A stretch of 64,000 bases of DNA from Panulirus ornatus (taxonomy: Eukaryota > Arthropoda > Malacostraca > Decapoda > Palinuridae): positions 6,983,282 to 7,047,281 of the forward strand of contig NC_092276.1 of NCBI RefSeq assembly GCF_036320965.1, written 5' to 3'. The notes below the pieces were generated by a model. It was not told the DNA's origin and did no database searches. It saw only the letters and a list, made by a program, of their open reading frames with translations. Every line of letters starts with the position of its first letter. Position 1 is the stretch's first letter. Shown in pieces: positions 22,888 to 34,524 of the stretch. A program made the position numbers and the translations under genes.

Positions 22888-23036
22888 CTGAGCAAGAAGT
22901 TGGTCTCTGCTGTAAGTAGTTTCAGAAAGTTTCTCTTGAAGAGCTGCATGCTGTTCTTGGAGATGGTTTAACTGTTCTCGCGTTTCAAACAGAATCTTGT
23001 CCACAACAGCATCTGCCATATTCTCCCCACAAGTTC
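22888..23036 (-). CDS. Coiled-coil protein, internal exon
   Basis: 149 nt on the minus strand with a TTTTTC-AG acceptor and a CAG/GTTAGG donor. It starts with two bases that complete a codon begun in exon 26423-26543 (A plus GA, arginine), then TCGENMADAVVDKILFE, coiled-coil residues REQLNHLQEQHAALQEKL and the end RDQLLAQ. The in-frame ATG could serve as an alternative start, but the perfect phase match to the upstream exon favours an internal exon. A LINE copy begins about 50 bp upstream of its acceptor. Confidence 0.78.
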
Positions 23037-23084
23037 CTGAAAAACATATATGAACTTTTATCAGTATCCTAAATGGCAGTGTAG

Positions 23085-25300
23085 CCCATGTTAATTGACA
23101 GGTGTGTAAAAGTGAGACTTTTGACTGTTAATGTGCTGAGAGGGGCAGCTGGAGGGATGTCTGATCAGTGTCTTGTAGAGGCGAAGGTGAAGATTTGTAG
23201 AGGCTTTCAGAAAAGAAGAGAGAATGTTGGGGAGACGAGAGTGGTGAGAGTTAGTGAGCCTGGGAAGGAGACGTGTGAGGAGGTAACAGAAGAGACTGAG
23301 TATAGAATGGCAAAAGGTGAGAGCAAATGATGTGAGGAAAGTGGATGAGGAATGGGATGTACTTAGGGAAGCAGTGGTGGCTTGCGCAAAAGATGCATGT
23401 GGTATGAGAAATGTGAGAGCTGGGCAGATTAGACAGGGTAGTGAGTGGTGGGATGAAGAAGCAAGATTGTTAGTGAGAAAAATGAGGCGTTTGGACGATA
23501 TTTGCATGGAAGTAGTGAAAATGACAGGAGATGTATAGAAGAAAGCAGCAAAAGGTCAAGAGAAAGGTGCAAGAGTTGAAAAAGAGGGCAAATGAGAGTT
23601 GGGGTGAGAGAGTATCATTAAATTCGAGGGAGAATAAAAAGATGCTTTGGAAGGAGGTAAATAAAGTGCATAAAACAAGAGAATAAGTGGGAACATCAGT
23701 GAAGGGGGCAAAGTGAGAGGTAATAACAAGAAGTGATGAATAGAAAAGGAGATGGAGTGAATATTTTGAAGGTTTGTTGAATGCATTTGATGATAGAGTG
23801 GCAGATATAGAGTTTTGGCTGGGGTGGTGTGTGAAGTGAGAGGGTCTGGGAGAATGGTTTGGTGAAGAGAAAAGAGGTAGTGAAAGCTTTATGGAAGATG
23901 AAATCCGGCAAGGTGGCAGGTTTAGATGGTATTGCAGTGGAATTTATAAAAAAAAAAGGGGTGCTGTGTTGTTGGCTGGTTGGTAAGGATATTCAGTGTA
24001 TGTATGGATCATGGTGAAGTGCCTGAAGATTGGTGGAATGCATGCATAGTGCCATCGTACAAAATCAAAGGGGATGAAGGTGAGTGTTTAAACTACAGAG
24101 GCATAAGTTTGTTGAGTATTACTGGGAAATTATATGGGAGGATATTGATTGAGAGGGCCAAGGCATCAGACTGGGGTAGAGCAGTGTGGTTTCCAAAGAG
24201 GTAGAGGATGTGTGGATCAGGTGTGTGCTTTGAAGAATATGTGAGAAATACACACAAAAACAAATGGATTTGTATGTAAAATTTATGGATATGGAGAGGG
24301 CATATGATAGGGTTAATAGAGATGCTTTGTGGAAGATTTTAAGAGTATATGGTGTGGGAGGTAAGTTGCCAGAAGCACTGAAAAGTTTTTACCAAGGATG
24401 TAAGGCATGTGTACCAGTAGGAAGAGAGGAGAATGATTGGTTCTCAGTGAATGTCGGTCTGTTGTAGGGGTGTGTGATGTCCCCATGGTTGTTAAATTTG
24501 TTTATGGATGGGGTGGTTAGGAAAGTGAATGCAAGAGTTTTGGAGAGAGGGGCAAGTATGCAGTCTGTTGGGGATGAGAGGGTCTAGGAAGCGAGTCAGA
24601 TGTTGTTCGCCGATGATACAGCTCTAGAGGCTGATTCGCGAGATAAACTGCAGATGGTTGGTGACTGAGTTTGGAAAACTGTGTGAAAGGAGGTCGAGAG
24701 TAAATGTGAATGAGAGCAAGGTTATTAGGTTCAGTAGGGTTGAGGGACAAGTTAATTGGAATGTAAGTATGGAGAAAAATTGGAGGAAGTGAAGTGTTTT
24801 AGATATCTAGGAGTGGACTTAGCAGTGGATGGAACCATGGAAACGAAAGTGAGTCATATGGTGGGGGAGGAAGCGAAAGTTCTGGGAGTGATGAAGTTTG
24901 TGCGGAAGGAGAGAAAGTTATCTCAGAGAGCAAAAATGGCTATGTTTGAAAGAATAGTAGTCCCAACAATGTTATACTGTTGTGAGGCATGGTCTATGGA
25001 TAGGGTTGTACAGAGGGGCAGTGGATGTGTTGGAAATTAAATTATTGAGGAAAAATATGTGGTGTGAGGTGGTTTGATTAAGTTATGTAACAGTAAGAGA
25101 GATGTGTAGAAATAAAAAGAATATGGTTGAGAGAGCACAAGAGGGTGTGTTGAAATGGTTTGGACATATGAAGAGAATAAGTGAGGAAAGATTGACAAAG
25201 AGGATATATGTGTCAGAGATAGAGGGAACATGGAGCAGAGGGAGACCAAACTGGAGGTGGAAGGATGGAGTGAAAAAGATTTTGATCGATCAGGTTTGTA
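23085..25300 (+). mobile_element. RTE-A LINE copy, old, endonuclease end to C-terminus, 3' truncated
   Basis: Starts at LIDRCVKVRLLTVNVLRGAA with the SDQ-like relic of SDH and proceeds collinearly through linker, RT (MDMERAYDRVNRDALWK, FADDTALEA) and C-terminal domain to KKILIDQ. It has many frameshifts and stops and no 3'UTR. Divergence from the young copies is high. Confidence 0.85.
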
Positions 25301-25890
25301 CATATAGAAACATCGAAAACTTAACACACAGTTGAAATCAATCCCAGATGAACTATTAATTGATAATTATGTAATGCACGTGGCAGCTGTGAAGAATCAT
25401 CTGATACATCATGCAAGACATGCACTGAGCACTTCATGCTAGCCCTGTCATTTTAGCTAATCTCGTTGTAGGTACTTGTAGGCAGGTACTCCCACTCGAG
25501 TGACTCAACTGTAATCCTATCCATTCCAACTTCTTGGACACTTTTTAGTGTATAGAAAACCTTCAATACATCCTCTCTTTTCACTCAAATGTTTGGCAGA
25601 GATCTTACTCTGCTTGGCAACTCCTTCCAAATGCACCATATCTGTCACCCTATCATTTAACCAAATATTATCACATGGTGGGCTGCAACCTCTGGTGGGT
25701 CCTGTGGGGTTTTCCAAGGGATTTGCAAACTGTTTGAACTGAGCTAACAACATTTTTGCTCTACAGTAACACTATCCCCTGAATGGACATGTGTGTAGAA
25801 AGAAATAAAAATGGCCCAGATTCCAGTTTCTTATTACTACTGTAGATGTTATTTGTAAGCAAAAATAAGTCCCCATGCTTCTGTCTTTTT
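25301..25890. other. Unique intronic sequence, no gene seen
   Basis: Frames of 64-78 codons exist on both strands around 25517-25753, but they lack splice sites or recognisable motifs. Nothing else is assigned. Confidence 0.45.
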
Positions 25891-25904
25891 ACACCTGTAG
25901 GATA

Positions 25905-26141
25905 GGGGATAGGGGAGAAAGAATACTTCCCACGTATTCCCTGCGTGTCGTAGAAGGCGACTAAAAGGGAAGGGAGCGGGGGCTGGAAATCCTCCCCTCT
26001 TGTTTTTTTTTTATTTTCCAAAAGAAGGAACAGAGAAGGGGGCCAGGTGAGGATATTCCCTCAGAGGCCCAGTCCTCTGTTCTTAACGCTACCTTGCTAA
26101 CGCGGGAAATGGCGAATAGTTTGAAAGAAAGAAAACGAAAG
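25905..26141 (+). mobile_element. Short non-autonomous element (SNE), full length
   Basis: Plus-strand copy from GGGATAGGGGAGAAAGAA to GGAAATGGCGAATAGTTTG and a (GAAA)n tail. It is well conserved relative to 46243-46492. Confidence 0.88.
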
Positions 26142-26422
26142 GAATAATCGGGGATTATGGTGAACAAAAACCCGGATGCATGTTTTGTCAGGCACACAAG
26201 TCTGAGATATACTAATCTAACACATCCAACTGTCCCTGGAAAAAACTCCACTTTCCCTATGACAATTTTCCTGGAAAATACTTTCCATACAAGTTGTTTT
26301 TCCTTTCACCAGCAGTCTAACATCCTCATACAACACTCACTACCCTCTCTCATATGCTCACATCCCACCTTCAACAAGCCATTCACTTTAAATGAGCACA
26401 AAAGTTTGGTTACAATGCATAC

Positions 26423-26543
26423 TTGAATGTGATGGTGAACAATCAGTGATATTCATAGGTGGACCCCCTTCAAAAGACTCCTCTATTGTGTGATCTCCTG
26501 GTCTAGATTCTAGAAGGTGCTGTCGAAGTTCCTCAAGTTGAAT
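26423..26543 (-). CDS. Coiled-coil protein, internal exon
   Basis: 121 nt on the minus strand, starting in phase 0 and ending after one base of a codon. Acceptor TTTTTC-AG; donor CAA/GTATGC. It encodes IQLEELRQHLLESRPGDH, an acidic non-coil stretch and NITDCSPSHS. The leftover A joins GA of exon 22888-23036 to give arginine, which is strong evidence that the two exons are spliced together. The proline/glycine-rich part is a break between coiled-coil blocks. Confidence 0.75.
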
Positions 26544-26828
26544 CTGAAAAAGAAATTTTGACATAATGTCCATTCAGAAAATCTCAGTACCTACCATCCA
26601 CTGCATTTAGTCATATCAATACATTAAGATCAGTGAAAAAATTACTTTGATTTCAACAATCATTATCATCCAAAAGCTACTTCAAATTAATGTTCTCTCA
26701 TCCATAGTAATACATATGTTCAATAGTATCATCCGTGATATAATTCTAATCAACAGTCTTTATTTTCCATGGCTGAATTTTCTTGTCCTGAATATTCTTG
26801 CAAAAAATATTACCGTAATAATTAATTG

Positions 26829-26912
26829 CCATTTCCTGCATTAGCATGGTAGGGCCAGCAAACAGATAAAGAATGGCCCATCCACTCATATACACACACA
26901 CATGTATATATA
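26829..26912 (-). mobile_element. RTE-A 3'UTR tail fragment
   Basis: TTGCCATTTCCTGCATTAGC and GAATGGCCCATCCACTC with a CACACA run match a degraded minus-strand LINE end. A plus-strand copy begins immediately after it. Confidence 0.6.
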
Positions 26913-28227
26913 AAAGAAAGAGGCAGGATGTCAAGAGAAAGGTGCAAGAGGCAAAAAAGAGGGCAAATAAGAGTTGGGGTGAGAGAGTATCATTAAATTT
27001 TAGGGAAAATAAAAAGATGTTTTGGAAGAAGGTAAAGTGCATAAGACGAGGGAACAAATGGGAACATCAGTGAAAGGGGCAAATGGGGAGGTGATAACAA
27101 GTAGTGGTGATGTGAGAAGGAGATGGAGTGAGTATTTTGAAGGTTTGTTGAATGTGTTTGATGATAGAGTGGCAGATATAGGGGCTTTTGGTCGAGGTGG
27201 TGTGCAAAGTGAGAGGGTTAGGGAAAATGATTTGGTAAACAGAGAAGAGGTAGTAAAAGCTTCGCGGAAGATGAAAGCCAGCAAGGCAGCGGGTTTGGAT
27301 GGTATTGCAGTAGAACTTATTAAAAAAGGGGGTGACTGTATTGTTGACTGGTTGGTAAGGTTATTTAATGTATGTATGATTCATGGTGAGGTGCCTGAGG
27401 ATTGGTGGAATGCTTGCATAGCGCCACTGTACAAAGGCAAAGGGGATAAAAGTGAGTGCTCAAATTACAGAGGTATAAGTTTGTTGAGTATTGCTGGGAA
27501 ATTATATGGGAGGGTATTGATTGAGAGGGTGAAGATATGTACAGAGCATCAGATTGGGGAAGAGCAGTGTGGTTTCAGAAGTGGTAGAGGATGTGTGGAT
27601 CAGGTGTTTGCTTTGAAGAATGTATGTGAGAAATACTTAGAAAAGCAAATGGATTTGTATGTAGCATTTATGGATCTGGAGAAGGCATATGATAGAGTTG
27701 ATAGAGATGATCTGTGGAAGGTATTAAGAATATATGGTGTGGGAGGCAAGCTGTTAGAAGCAGTGAAAAGTTTTTATCGAGGATGTAAGGCATGTGTACA
27801 TGTAGGAAGAGAGGAAAGTGATTGGTTCTCAGTGAATCTTGGTTTGTGGCAGGGGTGCATGATGTCTCCATGGATGTTTAATTTGTTTATTGATGGGGTT
27901 GTTTGGGAGGTGAATGCAAGAGTTTTGGAAAGAGGGGCAAGTATGCAGTCTGTTGTGGATGAGAGAGCTTAGGAAGTTAGTCAGTTGTTGTTCGCTGATG
28001 ATACAGTGCTGGTGGCTGATTCGGGTGAGAAACTGCAGAAGCTGGTGACTGAGTTTGGTAAAGTGTGTGAAAGAAAGCTGAGAGTAAATGTGAATAAGAG
28101 CAAGGTTATTAGGTACAGTAGGGTTAAGGGACAAGTCAATTGGGAGGTAAGTGTGAATGGAGAAAAACTGGAGGAAGTGAAGTGTTTTAGATATCTGGGA
28201 GTGGATTTGGCAGCAGATGGAACCATG
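26913..28227 (+). mobile_element. RTE-A LINE fragment, linker to RT
   Basis: Reads YKRKRQDVKRKVQEAKKRA through NREEVVKASRKMKA, the RT and FADDTVLVA to VDLAADGTM, open over 27022-27972 after a frameshift near 27030. A TAG at about 27972 replaces a Trp codon of DERAWEV. It ends abruptly at 28227, where an oppositely oriented fragment starts. Confidence 0.85.
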
Positions 28228-28870
28228 TGTTCACCCCGGTATACCACATCGTTCCAATTCACTCTATTCCCTGCACGCCTTTCTCCCTCCTGCATGTTCA
28301 GTCCCCGATCACTCAAAATCTTTTTTTACTCCATCCTTCCACCTCCAATTTGGTCTCCCGCTTCTCCTCGTTCCCTCCACCTCTGATACATATATCCTCT
28401 TTGTCAATCTTTCCTCACCCATTCTCTCCATGTGACCAAACCATTTCAAAACACCCTCTTCTGCTCTTTCAACCACACTCTTTTTATTACCACACATCTT
28501 TCTTACCCTTTCATTACTTACTCGATCAAACCACCTCACACCACATATTGTCTTCAGACATCTTATTTCCAACACATCCACCCTCCTCCACACAACTCTA
28601 TATATAGCCCACACCGCGCAAGCATATAACGTTGTTGGAACCACTATTCCTTCAAACATACCCATTTTTGCTTTCCGAGATAATGTTCTCACCTTCCACA
28701 CATTTCTCAATGCTCCCAGAGCTTTTGCCCGCTCCCCCACCCTGTGACTCACTTCCGCTTCCATGGTTTCATACGCTGCCATATCCACTCCCAGATATCT
28801 AAAACACTTCACTTCCTCCAGTTTTTCTCCATTCAAACTTACCTCCCAATCAGCGAACAACAACCGACAT
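28228..28870 (-). mobile_element. RTE-A LINE fragment, C-terminal half without 3'UTR
   Basis: The minus-strand frame includes WEVSLNGEKLEEVKC, YLGVDMAAYETM, the AWAIYRVVWRRVDVLEIRC region and GRPNWRWKDGVK, with a frameshift near 28325. It begins with the last codons (VNWNDVVYRG side) and ends near a QLLFAD remnant at 28854-28870. Confidence 0.8.
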
Positions 28871-29003
28871 GATACAGCGCTGGTGGCTGATTCGGGTGAG
28901 AAACTGCAGAAGCTGGTGACTGAGTTTGGTAGTGTGTGAAAGAAGAAAGCTGAGAGTAAATGTAAATAAGAGCAAGGTTATTAGGTACAGTTGGGCTGAG
29001 GGA
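28871..29003 (+). mobile_element. RTE-A LINE fragment, RT palm
   Basis: Plus-strand remnant of DTALVADSGEKLQKLVTEFG through NKSKVIRYS, 133 bp. It is sandwiched between two minus-strand fragments. Confidence 0.75.
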
Positions 29004-29815
29004 CATACACATACATAGACATATAAATATATACACATGTACATACTCATACTTGCTAGCCTTCATCCAATCCCAGCGCTACCCCACCCCACAGGAAACA
29101 GCATCGTTACCCCTGCTTCAGCAAGGTAGTGCCAGGTAAACAGACAAAAAAAAAAAAAGGCCACATTTATTCACACTCAGTCTCTAGCTGTCATGTGTAA
29201 TGCACTGAAATCACAGCTCCCTATCCACATCCAGGCCCCACAGACCATTCCATGGTTTACTCCAGACGTTTCACATGCCCTGGTTCAGTCCGCTGACAGC
29301 ACGTCGACCCTGGAATACCACATCGTTCCAATTCACTCTATTCCTTGCATGCCTCTCACCCTCCTGTATGTTCAGGCCCTGATCTCTCAAAATCTTTTTC
29401 ACTCCATCCTTCCAGCTCCAATTTGGTCTCATGCTTCTTGTTCCCTCCAACTCTGACACATATATCCTCTTTGTCAATCTTTCCTCACTCATTCTCATTG
29501 GACATATGTCCAAGTCATTTCAACATGCCCTTTTCTGCTCTCTAAACCACACTCTTTATATTATCACAAACCTCTCTTACCCTCCTCACCACTTACTCGA
29601 TCAAACCACTTCACACCACACATAGTCCTTAAACATTTCATTTTCAACACATCCCCCCTCCTCTGTACAACCCTATCTATAGCCCATGCCCTGCATCCAT
29701 ACAATATTGTTGGAATTACTAATCCTTCAAACATATCCATTTTTTCTCTCCAGGATAATGCTCTCTTTTTCCACATATTCTTCATCATCATCCCCCCATG
29801 ACTCACCTCCACTGC
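29004..29815 (-). mobile_element. RTE-A LINE copy, old, C-terminal domain plus long 3'UTR
   Basis: On the minus strand it runs from EVSHGGMMMKNMWKKRAL through PTILYGCRAWAIDRV and the diverged FGHMERM region to the GRPNW-like box, NQGM end and long 3'UTR. It is eroded by indels. Confidence 0.75.
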
Positions 29816-30655
29816 AAAAAAGTAGTAATAATACCTTCACCATTCTAATCTGTATCTTCTAGTGTCATGTATAGTTTCCACATCCTAGAAACAATAATCA
29901 CATGATAAAGTAACCTCAAACCATGTCATGTCATTTCTTTCTAACTGTTACTGTACCACCTCAACATGCCACCACTAAACAGATATAAGACAGGCTACTA
30001 AATGGTAGTGGAATACATTCTTGTTATATAGTACATTTCTTTACTTGTTTCACTGGAAACACCTTTACTACGTAATGTGTTGAAAACCTCTCACGACATA
30101 TCTTCCTGAGACATGTTTCAGTTATCCTACATTTGTCATATACTCTATTTTCTTTTGTTTCTGCCATTAATTTTAGTTTCTTTCAAAATATTAGTCTGAA
30201 GCATTTTGCCTCTGAGGTGTTATCCCCTCAGAGAAAAAATGCTTTTACATCTTCAGAATCTATCCTTCTCTCTGCTGCAGTCTGTTCAAGTATAAGGGTT
30301 TAGAGAAAACCTGTCAAATAAGATAACTGAACATAATGCAAAAATAAACACCTTCAGCTCCCATCTGAAGGTACAGTGGAATAAACTAAGGAACAGAGAC
30401 CTCTCAATCTACGTCATTTTTTGAATGATATACACAGTCCATTTACACTTTTTTTTATTTACACGGGCATAAGCTTGGAAAAACATGATCATATATGGGC
30501 TAACAGCAAAGAGGTGTGGCATTGCCAGCACCATGCAAGAATTGTGAGTCTGCATGGCATGGATATAATCTATAGCCATGGGGAGCTACAGTATACTGTA
30601 TAGGGAACCTGTTTTGCCTTTTGCATCGTGCCACCAAAGCATCTTTTACGTTCTC
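29816..30655. other. Mostly unique sequence, no gene seen
   Basis: AT-rich intronic sequence. A CAGTGGAA...CCTCTCAATCTACG stretch at about 30372-30412 resembles the start of pogo-type elements and may be the 5' edge of the relic at 30656, but I could not pair it with a second terminal repeat. Confidence 0.35.
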
Positions 30656-31265
30656 CTGGTGCCAATGGTGCTGAGAAGTGTGAGACCATCACCAATGAGG
30701 TTACGACTGGATGTGCTTATAAATTATAAGACAAGTGAGCGGACTGTTAATATCAAGTGTGCCCTTGGATTTTGTGAATCTACAAATTATTTCTGATAGT
30801 GAAGACAAGAGTAAGAAAAGTGCCTATATATGTAGAACATTAATCAGTGCATCTAAGACCTCATATTCTAAAAGATTGATTATGAAGAGAATGGCATACA
30901 TGTTGTGCACATGGATCGAAAACCAAACTCATGAAAATATTCCCATCAGTGTGCTTGTGATGCAAGCAAAGGCTTGGAGTATATACGATGACCTAGAAGC
31001 AGAGGAAAGAGCAGCAAAGACAACTTCAAGCAAGTCCTGGTTGGTTTGCAAATTTTAGAAAATGCTTCAATTCTCACATCAGGATGACTGGTGAGGCTGC
31101 TTTAGTTGATTTCAATTTTGCCAAAAACCCTCAAGACCATTAGCAAAGAAGGTAGTTAATCTAAGCAGATTTCTAATGTTGTGGATAGGCTGGATTATTA
31201 TGGAAGAGAGTGCCTTCAAGAATGTACATTTCCCATGAGGAAAAGACTGCACCAGGATTTAAAGT
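30656..31265 (+). pseudogene. Pogo/Tigger-type DNA transposase relic
   Basis: Broken plus-strand coding sequence resembling the Tigger branch of the Tc1/mariner superfamily. An N-terminal helix-turn-helix relic is followed by KRLIMKRMAYMLCTWIENQ, NIPISVLVMQAKAWSIYDDL and SKSWLVCKF, the CENP-B-like DNA-binding half. After a stop near 31058 come MTGEAALVDFNFAKNP and remnants of the start of the DDE domain (LLWKRVPSRMY, EEKTAPGFK). Several stops and frameshifts; the rest of the DDE domain is missing. It cannot encode active transposase. Confidence 0.7.
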
Positions 31266-31445
31266 TTGTTTTATTTTCTGTTTTCATTAACAGAATTCAC
31301 TGTACAGTGTATATTGTAGTATTTTATATTTCCTAGTAAGTGTATGCTGTAGTTTTTCACCAGTATAATGTTCAGTACTGTCTTATCAATAACAAAACCC
31401 CTAACCTCCAATACTTAAAGCATTTCATATACATAACCAATTTGT

Positions 31446-32222
31446 TTTTTTTTTTTTTTTTTTTTTTTATACTTTGTCGCTGTCTCCCGCGTTTGCGAGG
31501 TAGCGCGAGGAAACAGACGAAAGAAATGGCCCAACCCCCATACACACGTACATACACACGTCCACACACGCAAATATACATACCTACACAGCTTTCCATG
31601 GTTTACCCCAGACGCTTCACATGCCTTGATTCAATCCACTGACAGCACGTCAACCCCTGTATACCACATCGCTCCAATTCACTCTATTCCTTGCCCTTCT
31701 TTCACCCTCCTGCATGTTCAGGCCCCGATCACACAAAATCTTTTTCACTCCATCTTTCCACCTCCAATTTGGTCTCCCTCTTCTCCTCGTTCCCTCCACC
31801 TCCGACACATATATCCTCTTGGTCAATCTTTCCTCACTCATTCTCTCCATGTGCCCAAACCATTTCAAAACACCCTCTTCTGCTCTCTCAACCACGCTCT
31901 TTTTATTTCCACACATCTCTCTTACCCTTACGTTACTTACTCGATCAAACCACCTCACACCACACATTGTCCTCAAACATCTCATTTCCAGCACATCCAT
32001 CCTCCTGCGCACAACTCTATCCATAGCCCACGCCTCGCAACCATACAACATTGTTGGAACCACTATTCCTTCAAACATACCCATTTTTGCTTTCCGAGAT
32101 AATGTTCTCGACTTCCACACATTTTTCAAGGCTCCCAAAATTTTCGCCCCCTCCCCCACCCTATGATCCACTTCCGCTTCCATGGTTCCATCCGCTGACA
32201 GATCCACTCCCAGATATCTAAA
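31446..32222 (-). mobile_element. RTE-A LINE, 5' truncated, short 3'UTR, 10-bp TSD
   Basis: ACCAATTTGT at 31436-31445 is repeated at 32223-32232. Between them, on the minus strand, are RYLGVDLSADGTM through GRPNWRWKDGVK to the YRG-stop, the short 3'UTR and a 23-base A tail. The frame is intact over its whole length (31650-32222). The LSADGTM variant marks it as the youngest sublineage. It is inserted inside a jockey-like fragment. Confidence 0.93.
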
Positions 32223-32232
32223 ACCAATTTGT

Positions 32233-32630
32233 GTTTGTGCTAATTCGTGAATTTGTTCTGTGTTGAGTGTAAGGATATCTTTGGTTTGTGGCAAATCTTA
32301 AGTGATTTGTTTTGGATTTTCTGAAGTGATTTAAGTTGTGTATTGCTGAGTGCATGAGTAGGGATAGGGGGATAATCTATTACAGGGAGGATTAAGGCAC
32401 TGACAAGATGTGTTTTTGTCTTAATTGGCATGTTCCTCAGTCTACTATAGAGTTTGGTGAGAGCTGTCATACCTTTCTGTATACGATCTTTCACATCACA
32501 TATGTAGCCATTGGAGCTGATGTTGAGGCCAAGTACTTTTCCTGATGCTTAAAAATCTATTACTTCATCATTAACTATAAGTGGCCAAGTGACTTTTGCC
32601 CCAGGTGTACTGGAGTAAACTTTTGGGTGT
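32233..32630 (-). mobile_element. Jockey/CR1-like LINE fragment, post-RT region
   Basis: Minus-strand sequence reads VLGLNISSNGYICDVKDRIQ, then ALTKLYSRLRNMPIKTKTHL, VSALILPVIDYPPI and LKSLQKIQNKSLKI. This is the C-terminal signature common to jockey-superfamily RT proteins and is unlike RTE-A. A stop near 32550 breaks it. It probably continues left of the RTE-A insertion at 31446. Confidence 0.65.
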
Positions 32631-32639
32631 TTGTCTCAA

Positions 32640-32760
32640 TAGGAGGCTGTGGTTTCAGTGCATTACGCAAAACAGCTCAAGAATGGATATGAGCAAATGA
32701 GGCCATTCTTCATCTGTTCCTGGCACTACCTTGCTGTTGCAGGAAATGGTAAACAAGTGA
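32640..32760 (+). mobile_element. Degraded RTE-A 3'UTR remnant
   Basis: GGCTGTGGTTTCAGTGCATT, CAGCTCAAGAATGG and a decayed stem-loop (CACTACCTTGCTGTTGCAGG) match the long 3'UTR. Confidence 0.55.
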
Positions 32761-32839
32761 GAAAATTTCTTTTACTTTTTTTTGATACCTACCCTAATTA
32801 GTACTCATAAGACAATTACGGAGGTAAGATTTACATTGT

Positions 32840-34398
32840 TTTATTTCTTTTATTTTGTTTTGTCGCTGTCTCCCGCGTTTGCGAGGTAGCGCAATGAAAC
32901 AGACAAAAGAAATGGCCCAACCCACCCCCATACACTTGTATATACATACACGTCCACACACGCAAATATACATACCCATACATCTCAATGTACACATATA
33001 TATACACACACAGACACATACATATATACCCATGCACACAGTTCACACTGTCTGCCTTTATTCATTCCCATCGCCACCTCGCACACATGGAATACCATCC
33101 CCCTCCCCCCTCATGTGTGCGAGGTAGCGCTAGGAAAAGACAACAAAGGCCCCATTCGTTCACACTCAGTCTCTAGCTGTCATACAATAATGCCCGAAAC
33201 CACAGCTCCCTTTCCACATCCAGGCCCCACACAACTTTCCATGGTTTACCCCAGACGCTTCACATGCCCTGATTCAATCCACTGACAGCACGTCAACCCC
33301 AGTATACCACATTGATCCAATTCACTCTATTCCTTGCCCACCTTTCACCCTTCTGCATGTTCAGGCCCCGATCACTCAAAATCTTTTTCACTCCATCTTT
33401 CCACCTCCAATTTGGTCTCCCACTTCTCCTCGTTCCCTCCACCTCCGACACATATATCCTCTTAGTCAATCTTTCCTCACTCATTCTCTCCATGTGCCCA
33501 AACCATTTCAATACACCCTCTTCTGCTCTCTCAACCACGCTCTTTTTATTTCCACACATCTCTCTTACCCTTACATTACTTACTCGATCAAACCACCTCA
33601 CACCACACATTGTCCTCAAACATCTCATTTCCAGCACATCCACCCTCCTGCGCACAACTCTATCCATAGCCCACGCCTCGCAACCATACAACATTGTTGG
33701 AACCACTATTCCTTCAAACATACTCATTTTTGCTTTCCGAGATAATGTTCTCGACTTCCACACATTCTTCAAGGCTCCCAGGATTTTTGCCCCCTCCCCC
33801 ACCCTATGATTCACTTCCGCTTCCATGGTTCCATCCGCTGCCAGATCCACTCCCAGATATCTAAAACACTTTACTTCCTCCAGTTTTTCTCCATTCAAAC
33901 TCACCTCCCAATTGACTTAACCCTTAACCGTACTGCACCTAATAACCTTGCTCTTATTCACATTCACTTTTAACTTTCTTCTTTCACACACTTTACCAAA
34001 CTCAGTCACCAGCTTCTGCAGTTTCTCACATGAATCAGCCACCAGCGCTGTATCATCAGCGAACAACAACTGACTCACTTCCCAAGCTCTCTCATTCACA
34101 ACAGACTCCATACTCGCCCCTCTTTCCAAAACTCTTGCATTCACCTCCCTAACAACCCCATCCATAAACAAATTAAACAACCATGGAGACATCACACACT
34201 CCTGCCGCAAACCTACATTCACTGAGAACCAATCACTTTCCTCTCTTCCTACACGTACACATGCCTTACATCCTCGATAAAAACTTTTCACTGCTTCTAA
34301 CAACTTGCCTCCCACACCATATATTCTTAATACCTTCCACAGAGCATCTCTATCAACTCTATCATATGCCTTCTCCAGATCCATAAATGCTACATACA
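32840..34398 (-). mobile_element. RTE-A LINE, 5' truncated, long 3'UTR, 8-bp TSD
   Basis: TACATTGT at 32832-32839 and 34399-34406 flanks the element. On the minus strand it runs from VAFMDLEKAYDRVD through GLRQECVMSPWLF, LLFADDTALVA and GRPNWRWKDGVK to the stop at 33293, then the long 3'UTR. One nonsense change (CAA to TAA in EGQVNW, about 33912) separates two frames of 160 and 203 codons. It ends at almost the same LINE position as the copy at 52738-54296. Confidence 0.92.
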
Positions 34399-34524
34399 TA
34401 CATTGTATGCTAGGAAAATGCTAAGTCAAGCATATGTCCATAACATTTCAGTTATAGCAAGATATTTCTGAGTCCATATTAATCATTAAAATATTTACAA
34501 ATATAGTGGTGAAAAGATCATGAC

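Noticed and set aside
25517..25753. Overlapping 78- and 64-codon frames as a possible exon
   Set aside because: No consensus splice sites, no heptads and no motif; both strands are open, as expected by chance.
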